Shown: positions 8,986 to 18,017 of the stretch, piece after piece
Layout of the letters: the number at the start of each line of letters is the position of its first letter
Position numbering within the stretch: position 1 is the first letter of the stretch
NCBI GenBank assembly: GCA_046732895.1
Contig: JBKPNZ010000011.1
Coordinates: forward strand, 1-55,767
Length of the DNA stretch: 55,767 nucleotides
Reading direction: 5' to 3'
Source of the DNA: JBKPNZ01 sp046732895
GTDB lineage: Bacteria > Actinomycetota > Thermoleophilia > Solirubrobacterales > 70-9
Notes under the pieces: model-generated
Seen by the model: only the letters and a program-made list of their open reading frames with translations
Told to the model about the DNA's origin: nothing
Database searches by the model: none
Position numbers and translations under genes: made by a program

Positions 8986-9753
8986 ATGAGCCCGCCGGTG
9001 ATCGGGATCTGTGCGGTCCTCGAACGGGCCCGGTGGGGCCCGTGGGACCAGGAGGTCGCGATGGTGCCGCGCACCTACGTGAAGGCGGTTCAGACCGCCG
9101 GCCCGATCGCCGTCCTGCTTCCACCCGACCGAGCCGCCGAGGACGACCCCGCCTCGTTCCTCCGCCAGATTGACGCCCTGCTCCTTGCGGGCGGCTACGA
9201 CATCGATCCGGGAAGCTACGGGGCCGAGCCCCATGCCGAGGTAACGAGCACGTGGCCCGACCGCGACCGTTTCGAGCTGGCGCTCTGCCGCGCGGCGCTG
9301 GACCGGGGCATGCCGGTGCTCGGGGTCTGCCGCGGTATGCAGCTCCTGAACGTTGCCCGCGGCGGCACGCTGATTCAACACCTGCCTGATGTCGTGGGCT
9401 CGGACCTGCACTGCCACACTCCCGGGGCGTTCGGCGATCATGAGGTGCGCCTGGAACCCGATTCCCTCGCGGCTCGCGCGGTCGGCGCCGAGCGCACCAT
9501 CGTCAAGTCCCACCATCACCAGGGAGTGGATCGCCTTGGCGACGGCCTCATCGCAAGCGGATGGTCCGTTCCCGATGACGTCGTCGAGGCGATCGAGCTG
9601 GACGGTCCGGGATTCGGGCTCGGGGTGCTCTGGCATCCCGAGGAGGACGAGCGCAGCCGTGTGATCGGAGCGATGGTGGAAGCGACGCAAGCTCGTGCCT
9701 CCACAGACCGCGCAGGCCCCGCACGCGAAGCGGAGGAGGCTGCGCGCACATGA
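8986..9753 (+). CDS. Gamma-glutamyl-gamma-aminobutyrate hydrolase-like class I amidotransferase (PuuD-like)
   Basis: This 255-residue protein is of the peptidase C26 family. It has the nucleophile elbow VLGVCRGMQLLNV, the segment LLLAGGYDIDPGSYG and the C-terminal His/Glu motif LWHPEED. PuuD hydrolyses the gamma-glutamyl bond of gamma-glutamyl-GABA, releasing glutamate after amine degradation. The frame is open far upstream, but that part overlaps the opposite-strand sensor gene; the ATG at 8986 directly precedes the family's N-terminal PVIGIC motif. It overlaps the ALDH start by 4 nt (ATGA), so the two are translationally coupled. Together with the GS-like ligase and permease this indicates a gamma-glutamylated intermediate pathway. 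Confidence 0.87.
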   Translation: MSPPVIGICAVLERARWGPWDQEVAMVPRTYVKAVQTAGPIAVLLPPDRAAEDDPASFLRQIDALLLAGGYDIDPGSYGAEPHAEVTSTWPDRDRFELALCRAALDRGMPVLGVCRGMQLLNVARGGTLIQHLPDVVGSDLHCHTPGAFGDHEVRLEPDSLAARAVGAERTIVKSHHHQGVDRLGDGLIASGWSVPDDVVEAIELDGPGFGLGVLWHPEEDERSRVIGAMVEATQARASTDRAGPAREAEEAART

Positions 9754-11117
9754 GCGTGATTCAAGTCATCGAGCCTGCGACCGAGCAGATCATGGCCGAG
9801 GTGCCGCAGGCGGGCGTCGAGGAGACCGACGCGGCCGTGGCCGCGGCCAAGGCCGCGTTTCCGGCGTGGCGCGCGGTCGAGCCGGCCGAGCGGGCGGCCC
9901 TGATGCATCGCCTGGCCGATGCGCTGGCCGGCCATCAGGAGGAGCTGGCGACGCTCGAGGCGCGCAATGCGGGCAAGCCGATCGGGGACGCGCGGGGCGA
10001 GATGGGCATGGTCGTGGAGACCTTTCGCTACTACGCCGGGGCGCCGGAGCGCCTCCTCGGCAAGACCATTCCGGTTGCGGGCGGCGTGGACATGACCTTC
10101 CGCGAGCCCCTCGGCGTGGTTGGGCTGATCGTGCCGTGGAACTTCCCCCTGGTGATCGCGTCGTGGAAGGTCGCGCCGGCGCTCGCCGCCGGGAACACGA
10201 TCGTCCTGAAGCCGGCAGAGCTGACGCCGCTGACCGCCCTGGAGCTCAAGAAGATCGCCACCGAGGCCGGCCTCCCCGAGGGCGTCGTCAACGTGGTGGC
10301 CGGACCCGGGTCGGTCTGTGGGCAGCGGCTCGTGGAGCACCCCGACGTCGCAAAGATCGCGTTCACGGGCTCGACGGAGGTGGGCCGTGGCATCGCGCAG
10401 GGGGCGGCCGCCACGATCAAGCGGGTTACGCTCGAGCTCGGGGGGAAGTCCGCCAACGTCGTCTTCGCCGATGCGGATCTCGAGCGCGCCGCTGCCGCAG
10501 CCCCGCCGGCGGTGTTCGGAAACGCCGGACAGGATTGCTGCGCTCGCTCTCGGATCCTCGTGGAGCGCTCGATTCTGGATCGCTTCCTCGAAGTCCTCGA
10601 AGGAGAGGTGGAGGCCCTGCGAGTCGGCGATCCGCTCGCCGATGAGACGCAGATGGGCCCGCTCATCTCGGCCGGGCAGCGCGAGTCGGTCGCAGCCTAT
10701 GTGGGCGGTGACGCGCCCGTAGCCATCCGCGGATCGATGCCGGACGGGCCCGGCTACTGGTTCCCGCCCACTGTGCTGGCGCCGGTCGCCAACTCGGACC
10801 GCGCCGCCCGCGAGGAGATCTTCGGCCCGGTCGCCTGCGTGATCCCGTTCCGAGACGAGGCCGAGGCGATCGCGATCGCCAACGACACGATCTATGGCCT
10901 CTCCGGCTCGGTCTGGAGCGGCGACGGCGCGAGGGCGCTGCGGGTCGCGCGCGCGCTCGACACCGGCGTCATCTCGATCAACTCGAACACGTCGGTGCGC
11001 GTCTCGACGCCCTTCGGCGGCTTCAAGCAGTCGGGGGTCGGCCGCGAGCTCGGCCCCGACGCGCTCGATCACTACACGGAGCTGAAGAACGTCTACTACG
11101 CCACGGAGGAGGGTTAG
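9750..11117 (+). CDS. Aldehyde dehydrogenase (PuuC/betaine-aldehyde dehydrogenase-like)
   Basis: This 455-residue NAD(P)-dependent ALDH has the cofactor motif VPWNFPLVIASWKVAPALAAG, the FTGSTEVG turn, the general-base Glu in LELGGKSAN and the catalytic Cys in NAGQDCCARSR. The C-terminal FGGFKQSGVGRELG signature is complete. It is likely to oxidise an amine-derived aldehyde such as a gamma-glutamyl-aminoaldehyde or aminobutyraldehyde. The ATG overlaps the PuuD stop. The downstream SDR begins 2 nt after this gene's stop, so three genes form a tight operon. The particular aldehyde is inferred from context only. Confidence 0.9.
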   Translation: MSVIQVIEPATEQIMAEVPQAGVEETDAAVAAAKAAFPAWRAVEPAERAALMHRLADALAGHQEELATLEARNAGKPIGDARGEMGMVVETFRYYAGAPERLLGKTIPVAGGVDMTFREPLGVVGLIVPWNFPLVIASWKVAPALAAGNTIVLKPAELTPLTALELKKIATEAGLPEGVVNVVAGPGSVCGQRLVEHPDVAKIAFTGSTEVGRGIAQGAAATIKRVTLELGGKSANVVFADADLERAAAAAPPAVFGNAGQDCCARSRILVERSILDRFLEVLEGEVEALRVGDPLADETQMGPLISAGQRESVAAYVGGDAPVAIRGSMPDGPGYWFPPTVLAPVANSDRAAREEIFGPVACVIPFRDEAEAIAIANDTIYGLSGSVWSGDGARALRVARALDTGVISINSNTSVRVSTPFGGFKQSGVGRELGPDALDHYTELKNVYYATEEG

Positions 11118-11119
11118 CC

Positions 11120-11863
11120 ATGGGACGCCTGGACGGCAAGGTCTGCGTGATCACCGGCGCGGCGAGCGGGATCGGGGCCGAGTCGGCCCGGCTCTTCATG
11201 GAGGAGGGGGCGAAGGTGGCGGGGGTCGACGTGGTCAGAGGCGCGCCAGGGGACATCGCGCTCGAGGCCGACGTCAGCGATGACGACCAGGTCCGGGATC
11301 TCTACCAGCGGGTGCGCGACGAGCTCGGGCGAATCGACGTCCTTTTCAACAACGCGGGCATCAACCCGACCGACGACGGGTCCGTGGTGGAGGAGGACCT
11401 GGGGGCGTGGCAGCGGGTGCAGGACGTCAACGTCCGCGGCGTGATGCTGTGCTGCAAGCACGGCATTCCGCACCTGCTGGACGCCGGGGGCGGTTCGGTC
11501 GTCAACACCGCGTCCTTCGTGGCGGTGATGGGCGCGGCCGTGTCCCAGATCTCCTACACCGCGTCCAAGGGCGCCGTGCTCGCCATCTCGCGTGAGCTCG
11601 GGGTCGAGTTCGCGCAGCGCGGCGTGCGGGTCAACGCCCTCTGCCCCGGACCGGTCGACACCCCGCTGCTCCAGGATCTCTTCGCGAAGGATCCCGCGAA
11701 GGCCAAGCGCCGGCTCGTCCATCTGCCGATGGGGCGCTTCGCCCGCGTCGAGGAGATCGCGAGCGCCGCACTCTTCCTCGCCAGCGACGAATCCTCGTAC
11801 GTGAACGCGTCGACGTTCCTGGTCGACGGCGGGCTCTCGGCCGCCTACGTGACTCCGGAGTAG
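11120..11863 (+). CDS. Short-chain dehydrogenase/reductase (classical SDR)
   Basis: This 247-residue protein has the glycine-rich cofactor motif TGAASGIG, NNAGIN, a Ser in the VVNTASF strand, the catalytic YTASK, and a PVDTPLL segment after the active site. Classical SDRs of this kind reduce or oxidise alcohol/keto groups with NAD(P)H. The Asp after the second strand (VAGVDVV) suggests NAD preference. It is the third gene of the PuuD-ALDH-SDR operon and could interconvert an amino-alcohol side product, but the substrate is unknown. Its last 19 nt overlap the convergent amidotransferase gene. Confidence 0.88.
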   Translation: MGRLDGKVCVITGAASGIGAESARLFMEEGAKVAGVDVVRGAPGDIALEADVSDDDQVRDLYQRVRDELGRIDVLFNNAGINPTDDGSVVEEDLGAWQRVQDVNVRGVMLCCKHGIPHLLDAGGGSVVNTASFVAVMGAAVSQISYTASKGAVLAISRELGVEFAQRGVRVNALCPGPVDTPLLQDLFAKDPAKAKRRLVHLPMGRFARVEEIASAALFLASDESSYVNASTFLVDGGLSAAYVTPE

Positions 11864-12567
11864 GCTCGCGCCGCGGTATCGACGAAGCGAGCCGCCAGCG
11901 TGCGGCCGAGCGCGTTCCATTCGTCGATCCTCACCGCGGTCTGCCGTCGCAGGGCGTCCGGGTCGAGCCCGATGCGCACCGCGTCCTCGTCCGCCCGATA
12001 GTCGCGCGTCCACTTCTCCGCATCGGCTGCCGTGACCTCCGGATGGAACTGGATCACCCATGTTGATTCGCCTTTCCGGAACGCCTGCAGGCAGGCGGCG
12101 CTGCGGGCAAGGGCCACAGCCTCCCGGGGGAGGGTGAACTCGTAGCTGTGCCATTGGAACGCCTCGAACCGTCTCGGGAGTGACCCCAGGACCGGGTCGG
12201 CGGCCCCCTCGGGCGTCAGCTCAACCTCGAACCAGCCGATCTCCGGTTCTGCGAGTCGCCGGGCCTGGCCGCCCGCCGCGCTCGCCACGAGCTGGGCGCC
12301 GAGGCAGACGCCGAGGAGGGGAGTGCGGCGTTCGATCAGCTCGGCGAGCAGGCGCTTCTCGGAGCCCAGCCAGGGGTGGGCGTCGTCCTGGTCGGCGTGC
12401 ATGGCGCCGCCGAAGGTGAGGATCGCGCCGTAGTCGCCGAGCGGACGCGGCGGCTCCGGTGCCTCCGGAAGGCTCCACTCGTCCAGCTCGACGCCGCGAT
12501 CGCGGATGCCGTCGGCGAAGACGCCCGGCCCCGCATCCGCCTGATGCACGATCGCGAGTGCTCGCAC
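11845..12567 (-). CDS. Type 1 glutamine amidotransferase-like protein (GMP-synthase GATase domain only)
   Basis: This 240-residue class I glutamine amidotransferase has the nucleophile motif LLGVCLGAQLVA, the FQWHSYEF segment and the catalytic His in VIQFHPEV. Stand-alone GATase1 proteins of this type resemble the N-terminal half of GMP synthase and often hydrolyse gamma-glutamyl amides. That function would fit the neighbouring gamma-glutamyl pathway, giving the window a second possible deglutamylase beside PuuD. The start is a GTG. A long alpha-helical C-terminal extension follows the His motif. It is convergent with the SDR gene. Confidence 0.82.
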   Translation of the reverse strand: MRALAIVHQADAGPGVFADGIRDRGVELDEWSLPEAPEPPRPLGDYGAILTFGGAMHADQDDAHPWLGSEKRLLAELIERRTPLLGVCLGAQLVASAAGGQARRLAEPEIGWFEVELTPEGAADPVLGSLPRRFEAFQWHSYEFTLPREAVALARSAACLQAFRKGESTWVIQFHPEVTAADAEKWTRDYRADEDAVRIGLDPDALRRQTAVRIDEWNALGRTLAARFVDTAARAYSGVT

Positions 12568-12651
12568 AGACGGCAGTCTGGCATCCCGCGTGGCGTTGAG
12601 CAGGGCTTTATCCGGCTGTCATACGGTGCTGCCTGCTCGCTCTGCGCCACG

Positions 12652-12657
12652 TAAGCT
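12652..12657 (+). promoter_or_regulatory. Putative -10 box (TAAGCT) for a leaderless transcript
   Basis: The TANNNT hexamer lies 7 nt before the ATG at 12665 and no Shine-Dalgarno sequence is seen. This is the layout expected for leaderless mRNAs, which are common in Actinomycetota. No clear -35 box is visible. Confidence 0.4.
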
Positions 12658-12664
12658 GCCGCCG

Positions 12665-12904
12665 ATGTCGCGCCAGAAAAACCTCCTGGTCCCGCTGGCG
12701 ATCTCGCTCGGCGTGCTGTTGCTCGCCGTCGCCATCGTGTACTGGGTCGACAGCGCCGGCTCGCTTCCCTCTTTCTTCCCCGGCCACGAGGATGGATCGA
12801 CCGACCACCACGTGAAGCACGGAATCGCTGCACTCGTGGTTGCGCTGGCCTGCTTTGCCTACGCCTGGTTTGCGACGGGCCCCTCGAGCGACCGCGCCGA
12901 CTAA
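12665..12904 (+). CDS. Small two-helix membrane protein, hypothetical
   Basis: This 79-residue protein has a hydrophobic helix near residues 7-28, a short His/Asp/Gly-rich loop (FPGHEDGSTDHHVKHG) and a second helix at about 53-70. I do not recognise a family. The start at 12665 is chosen because the first helix follows directly and a TAAGCT box sits 7 nt ahead, implying a leaderless message. It ends 6 nt before uppP and is probably co-transcribed with it. The His-rich loop could bind metal, but this is speculation. Confidence 0.65.
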   Translation: MSRQKNLLVPLAISLGVLLLAVAIVYWVDSAGSLPSFFPGHEDGSTDHHVKHGIAALVVALACFAYAWFATGPSSDRAD

Positions 12905-12910
12905 CGGCCG

Positions 12911-13777
12911 ATGGATCCGATCTCCTACTTCCAGGCGATCGTCCTGGGCTTGGTTCAGGGGATTGCCGAACCGTTTCCGATCTCGAGCCTGGGGCACGGC
13001 GTCGTCCTGCCACGGCTGCTCGGGTGGGATATCCACCAGAACGACGAGTTCTTCCTGACCTTCCTCGTCGCCACGCACTTCGCGACGGCGACGGTCCTCT
13101 TCTTCATCTTCCTCGAAGATTGGAAGAAGATCTTCCGAGGGCTTTGGCGGTCGCTCCGCGAGCGCGTCATCAGGGAGGACGACGTCTCGGCGAAGCTGGG
13201 ATGGCTGCTAGTAGTCGGGACGATCCCGGCGGGGCTGATCGGCCTGATCCTGGAGCATCCGCTCCGCACGCTGTTCGCCTCGTCCGCGTCGGCCGCGGCC
13301 TTCCTGATCGTGAACGGCGTCCTGCTGCTGGTGTTCGAGCGACTCCGCCGGCGGCCCCCAAGGCCGGGGGACTACCTTGGCGACTCCGACGCCCGGATCG
13401 CCAAGATGAGCTGGCGCCAGGCGTTCGCCATCGGCACGGCGCAGGCGGCGGCCCTGATCCCCGGTATCTCACGTTCGGGGATCACGATGGGCGGCGGGCT
13501 TTTGGTCGGGCTCTCGAACGAGGATGCCGCGCGGTATTCGTTCCTGCTCGCGACGCCGATCATCGGCGCGGCCGCCGTGCTGAAGCTGCCCGAGCTCTTC
13601 GGCGAGCAGGGGGACGGCGTGCGCGGGCCCGCGCTTGCCGGTGCGATCGCGGCGGCACTCACGACCTTCCTCGCAGTGAAGTTCCTGCTGCGCTTCTTCC
13701 AGACGAACCGCCTGACGCCGTTCGGCGTCTACTGCATCGTCGCCGGCACGATCTGCACGCTGATCTTCGCGATCTGA
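12911..13777 (+). CDS. uppP: Undecaprenyl-diphosphatase
   Basis: This 288-residue polytopic membrane protein of the BacA/UppP family removes a phosphate from undecaprenyl diphosphate to recycle the lipid carrier for peptidoglycan. The two catalytic signatures are present: GLVQGIAEPFPISSLGH near the N-terminus, with its Glu and His, and PGISRSGITMGGGLLVGLS in the second half, with the catalytic Arg. Several membrane helices separate them and the length is normal. It follows a small membrane protein by 6 nt. Confidence 0.92.
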   Translation: MDPISYFQAIVLGLVQGIAEPFPISSLGHGVVLPRLLGWDIHQNDEFFLTFLVATHFATATVLFFIFLEDWKKIFRGLWRSLRERVIREDDVSAKLGWLLVVGTIPAGLIGLILEHPLRTLFASSASAAAFLIVNGVLLLVFERLRRRPPRPGDYLGDSDARIAKMSWRQAFAIGTAQAAALIPGISRSGITMGGGLLVGLSNEDAARYSFLLATPIIGAAAVLKLPELFGEQGDGVRGPALAGAIAAALTTFLAVKFLLRFFQTNRLTPFGVYCIVAGTICTLIFAI

Positions 13778-13799
13778 CGCGCCCTGGTGCCGGCTGCGG

Positions 13800-16700
13800 C
13801 TAGCGGAACGTGTAGCGGTAGACGCCGCGGCCAAGGCTCGCGGCGAGGATCTGGTTGTGGTGTCCGGGGACGGGGTTCAGGCTGAATACCGGCGCGCGCG
13901 GCAGGCCCTTGCCGAGGAGCGCGTAGTGGCCACCATTCGCGCTCGCCGAGGCGAAGACGCCGACCGTCGTCGCCACTACGAGCTGCCCGCGGTGGATCAG
14001 CGACCAGAGCGCCGGGACCTTCTCGAGGTTCCCCGAGATGTCATGGAAGGTATGGCCGCCGTCGGTTGACTTGTAGATGTGACCGCCGCGCCGCGCGATG
14101 CCGCTGTGACCCTCCGCCTTGGGCGGGGCGTAGGGCCGCAGATCGGAGGCGCCGAGGGTGACGTAGATCGTCTTGCGATGGCGGGGATCGATCGTGATAT
14201 CCGAGATGAAGCGCTGCGGCAGGCCCTTGGCCGGGACCTTGTGCCAGCCGTTCGAGGTCTCGGGCTTCGGCTTGGTCTTGCGCCCGACGTTCGTGGCGAT
14301 ACCGGAGAAGAACTTCTCCTTGTCGCGCACCACGTCGCACCCGCCGCAGTAGCCCGCGTAAACGCTGCGCCCGCGCACGTCGACGGCCGAGAGCTGGTTC
14401 TTCACCTTGCGCTTGGACTTGCGCAGGTTGAAGACGGTCTGCCAGTCGGTTTCCGCAGGGGTGATGCCCGGTGAGGTGGTGTTTGGTCCGTCGGTCGTCT
14501 CGACGATCTGCTTGCCGCCGCTGACCAGATGCTCCGGGTCCTTCGGGTCCATCGCGATGGGGGAGTAGAAGGAGGCGTTGTCGACGAGCGGCGAGATGTC
14601 GGTCCAGTTGACGCCGCCGTCGATGCTGACGTTGATCCCGGCCTCCGGCGTCTCCTCGTAGACGATGTCGGAGTTCTTCGGGTCGACCCGCGTGAAGATC
14701 CCGTCGCCGCCGTAGACCTCGTTCTGCTTGCCGGTGTCCGGGTCGATGCGGATCTCGCCGTTGTCCTGGAGGCCGGCGTAGATGACGCCGTCCTTCGCCG
14801 CGGTCACGCCATAGGGGAGGAGGGTGTGGAAGCCGAGCTGATCGCCCTTTCCCCAGCCGGACTGGGTGAGGTCGCCGTTGGCGTCGGTGTGCTGCGTGTA
14901 GTTGCCGCCATCGTTGCCGGCGATCGCCGTGACTCCGCCGTCGCCGTCAGGGATGAACGTGCCCGCGTGCTGGTCGGGATGCGTCGTCGTGAGCTGCGTC
15001 TGGTTCTGGAGCTCCGCGCAGACGGGTGTCGCCAGGACGAGCAGGCAGGGCCCCCCGTTGGCGTTATATGCGCCGATCGTCTTGAAGTTCGAGTGGCCGT
15101 CCTGCGGCAGCGGCAGCGTGTTCTCGTAGAGCTCCTCGAGTCCGAAGACGACGCGCGTGGGCACGCCGTTCAGCTGACGCGTCGGGTCCGGCTTGATCCA
15201 CATGTCGTACCAGGCCTGGATTCCCGGGCCGAAGCCGAGCGGCGTGAGCTGCGCGAGCGTTGAGCCGCTGGTGGGGAGGAGGAGCTCCTCGCGGCTCTCC
15301 ATCAGCGTCCAGGTCTTGCCGAAGTCGTCGGAGACGTACACGCCGTTGAAGTAGGTCGGAGTGGCGTTCAGCCCCTGCCCGCCGATGTCTGGGACGTCGA
15401 GACCCTCGAGCGTCCCGGAGTTGAAGAGCTCCGCGTCCTGGACCAGGGCGTAGACGAAATCGTGGTTCTGGTCGGGCCCGGTTGCGGCGCCCATCTCGAC
15501 GCGGCCGATCTTGCTGCGTTCGGCGAAGCCGTTGGTGTCGACGTCGAGCTTGTCGAACGTGCCGGGACGTCCGCTGGTGGAGCGGTAGAGCCCGTTGGCC
15601 GGCGACTCGGGAACGCCGTTGAAGTTCTCGCGATCGCCCGCGCGCCAGCCGATCGCGGCGAGCACCGTGCCGCCCTTGTTCCCGAAGTCGTCGGGCGCCT
15701 CGACGACGACGTCGGTGACGGCGTTCGCGAAGAAGCAGTTGGGCTTGCGGAAGGTCGTTCCCTGGCACGGACCTCCGATCGGCAGATCGACGTTCGTGAA
15801 GCTCCGACCGCCGTTCGAGGAGCGGAAGAGCCCGCCGCCGGTTGCGGCGTAGACGATCTCTGGATTGGTCGGGTCCACCGCGGCCTTGAAGCCCTGCAGG
15901 CCGCGCGGGACGCCACGCGAGCGCTTCCAGCTCCTGCCGTCGTTCGTCGACCGGTAGACGCCGAGCCCGCCGTAGGTGTTGCCGCCGAATGCGTTGTCGC
16001 CCGTGACCGCGATCAGGGTGCCGCCGTGGGCGGTCGAGTAGGCGACCGAGCCCACGGTCTGGGTCGGCAGCCGGTCTCCGATCGAGTGCCAGTGCTTCCC
16101 CTTGTCAGGTGACTCCCAGACGCCGCCGCTGGCCACCGATGCATAGAGGTGGTCGTGCTTGGAGTCGTAGGAGTAGTCCGAGACGCGCCCCGCCAGTTCG
16201 GCGAAGCCGGTGCCATAGGTGTTCGGGTAGGTCGGGTCGTCGGTGTGCAGCGGGCCCTTGCCGACCGGCTTCCAGCGGCCGTCGGCGCCCCTGACCGCCC
16301 CGGCCTTCTGGTGCTCCGCGCGAGCGCGGAGCTTCGTCGCGGCGACGTAGTCGCTCGTGGAGTCGGCGCCCAGGCGAAGCGTGCCGGCGTCGTGTGCGCG
16401 CGAGAGGTCGCCGAACGTCTCGGGATGTACGCGCAGAGCGCATTCCCCGCCTTCGAGGGCGGCGTCGGGATCGCCGGCCTCACCGGCGTCGGGCTGGGTC
16501 TCCTCCACCTCAGCGTCAGGAGCGTCTGGTTCCGCCGGAGCATCCTCAGAGCGGAGCGCCTCGCTCGCATGCTCGAGGCACGCGGCGAGCGAGATGCCCT
16601 CCGGCTCGCCCTCGCCTCGCGTCAGCGCGACGACGAGTGCCGCCGCCGCCATGGCGGCGGCAATGAAGAGGATGACGCGCGTGGCGCTCAGCAGTCCCAT
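13800..16700 (-). CDS. Large exported BNR-repeat (sialidase/sortilin-type beta-propeller) protein
   Basis: This protein of about 966 residues begins with an N-terminal signal anchor (MGLLSATRVILFIAAAMAAAALVVAL), then an acidic Asp/Glu/Pro-rich linker to about residue 100, and then beta-propeller sequence. At least six BNR/Asp-box motifs are visible: SPDKGKHW (near 197), RSTNDGRSW (248), RSSNGGRSF (293), SDDFGKTW (457), SIDGGVNW (692) and STDGGHTF (877). It is probably an extracellular glycan-binding or glycosidase-like surface protein; no catalytic residues can be assigned. The ATG at 16700 is preferred over a TTG at 16724 because it adjoins the signal sequence. It is convergent with uppP. 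Confidence 0.82.
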   Translation of the reverse strand: MGLLSATRVILFIAAAMAAAALVVALTRGEGEPEGISLAACLEHASEALRSEDAPAEPDAPDAEVEETQPDAGEAGDPDAALEGGECALRVHPETFGDLSRAHDAGTLRLGADSTSDYVAATKLRARAEHQKAGAVRGADGRWKPVGKGPLHTDDPTYPNTYGTGFAELAGRVSDYSYDSKHDHLYASVASGGVWESPDKGKHWHSIGDRLPTQTVGSVAYSTAHGGTLIAVTGDNAFGGNTYGGLGVYRSTNDGRSWKRSRGVPRGLQGFKAAVDPTNPEIVYAATGGGLFRSSNGGRSFTNVDLPIGGPCQGTTFRKPNCFFANAVTDVVVEAPDDFGNKGGTVLAAIGWRAGDRENFNGVPESPANGLYRSTSGRPGTFDKLDVDTNGFAERSKIGRVEMGAATGPDQNHDFVYALVQDAELFNSGTLEGLDVPDIGGQGLNATPTYFNGVYVSDDFGKTWTLMESREELLLPTSGSTLAQLTPLGFGPGIQAWYDMWIKPDPTRQLNGVPTRVVFGLEELYENTLPLPQDGHSNFKTIGAYNANGGPCLLVLATPVCAELQNQTQLTTTHPDQHAGTFIPDGDGGVTAIAGNDGGNYTQHTDANGDLTQSGWGKGDQLGFHTLLPYGVTAAKDGVIYAGLQDNGEIRIDPDTGKQNEVYGGDGIFTRVDPKNSDIVYEETPEAGINVSIDGGVNWTDISPLVDNASFYSPIAMDPKDPEHLVSGGKQIVETTDGPNTTSPGITPAETDWQTVFNLRKSKRKVKNQLSAVDVRGRSVYAGYCGGCDVVRDKEKFFSGIATNVGRKTKPKPETSNGWHKVPAKGLPQRFISDITIDPRHRKTIYVTLGASDLRPYAPPKAEGHSGIARRGGHIYKSTDGGHTFHDISGNLEKVPALWSLIHRGQLVVATTVGVFASASANGGHYALLGKGLPRAPVFSLNPVPGHHNQILAASLGRGVYRYTFR

Positions 16701-16794
16701 CGATTTCCCGTGCCCCGGTCCCAACCCAGGTGGCCTTGCCGAAAATAGTCGGGTCCGGCGATGTTTGCGCCGGTTCGCTTGGCCGATGGCCGAG

Positions 16795-17925
16795 CTAAGC
16801 GCTCGCCGCCGCCAGCTCCTCGCGCGAAAGAGATTCGAGCAGGTGCTCGAGTCTCGGCGGCTCGTCGTCCTCGACCACCGCGATCGTTCCTGGCCAGTAA
16901 GGGGAGGAGCGGGCGTTCGGCCCGAGCAGGCCGGGCGCGTGCACCCAGCTGCCGGTGTTCAGAAGGATGGAGTCGCCGGCCGGCCAGGCCGCCTCGCCCG
17001 GCAGCGGCCCCCGTCTGTGCGTGTGCCCAAAGAGCACATGGGTGGCATCGATCTCAAGCCGCTTGACCACCTCGGCCATCGCGATCGCCCCGGCGCGCGC
17101 GATCGCGGCGGGGGAGAGGTCCGAGCGGACTGGCCCGAGTCCCAGGCGGTTCGCAACCCCAACCGCGCCGGGAAGCGCAACCGATCCGAGCAGCCAGCCC
17201 CGCAGGCGCGCCGCGCGGCTCTCGCCGCCGCCGAGCGCCGCCCAGATCCGGGCCGACGGGCTCGCCGCGTCCACCCGCGTGCCGGCCTGCGCCAGCGCGT
17301 AGAGCAGGTCGTAGACGGGGGCCTGCGCGCGCTCGTACTCCCCCGGCGTCACCGGCAGACGATCCTCCGGGGCCTCGAGCGGATCAGGCCCGCCCGGCGT
17401 CGTGCCGAGGACCCGCTCGACGGCGGCCACCCCGAGCCGCTCGAACGTCGGCACCGTCAGATGCCGATCGAGGTAGTGGCCGTGCGTCGCGTAGACGTCG
17501 GGCCGCAGCCATACGCCGGGGTAGGCGACCGAGAACGAGGCCTGTGAGGACATGCGAGCCAGGGCACCCGTTGCGCCCTCGCCCGCCTCGAAGCGGTGCT
17601 CGAGCTCCAGGCGCGTGACCCCGTTGAGGCGGCGTTCCTCGTGCCATGGCGCGAGCAGGTGATGGTCGTGGTTGCCCGGGACCAGCAGGACCTCGCGGCC
17701 GCCGAACGCATCTCCGAGCTCCGTGAAGAACGGCCGGGCGAGTTCGATCGCCTCGGCCAACGGCCGGTCGCGCAGCTCGATCACGTCGCCCAGCAGCACG
17801 ACCTCGTCGGCATCCGCGATCCGTTCGAGCAGAAGCTCGCGCATGGGGGCTCGCCGAAGCAGGTCCTCGTCGTTGCCCGAGCCGAGGTGAAGGTCCGAGA
17901 TGACGACCGTGCGCACGGCGCGCAT
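16795..17925 (-). CDS. Calcineurin-like metallophosphoesterase
   Basis: This protein of about 376 residues contains all core motifs of the metallophosphoesterase fold: VISDLHLGSGN, LLGDVIEL, VPGNHDHH, ATHGHYLD and LFGHTHRRG. Such enzymes use two metals to cleave phosphomono- or diesters; this one is soluble and longer than the minimal family because of a helical insert in the middle. I chose the ATG at 17925, 13 codons before the first motif. An extension to 17985 is open but reads as basic, non-conserved sequence. It stands alone, divergent from the AbiEi-like gene. The substrate is unknown. Confidence 0.83.
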   Translation of the reverse strand: MRAVRTVVISDLHLGSGNDEDLLRRAPMRELLLERIADADEVVLLGDVIELRDRPLAEAIELARPFFTELGDAFGGREVLLVPGNHDHHLLAPWHEERRLNGVTRLELEHRFEAGEGATGALARMSSQASFSVAYPGVWLRPDVYATHGHYLDRHLTVPTFERLGVAAVERVLGTTPGGPDPLEAPEDRLPVTPGEYERAQAPVYDLLYALAQAGTRVDAASPSARIWAALGGGESRAARLRGWLLGSVALPGAVGVANRLGLGPVRSDLSPAAIARAGAIAMAEVVKRLEIDATHVLFGHTHRRGPLPGEAAWPAGDSILLNTGSWVHAPGLLGPNARSSPYWPGTIAVVEDDEPPRLEHLLESLSREELAAASA

Positions 17926-18017
17926 TCCATCAGGCTTGCGGTGACGCCAACGAGGCATTAAGGGGCGGGAGGCCCAACGACGCACTAAGGGGGCGAACCT
18001 GGGCGCTGTGTTGATTC

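Noticed and set aside
9516..11072. Long minus-strand frame of 518 codons opposite the PuuD/ALDH genes
   Set aside because: It is antisense to genes with clear catalytic motifs. Its His/Asp/Arg-rich composition is that of a shadow frame in high-GC DNA.
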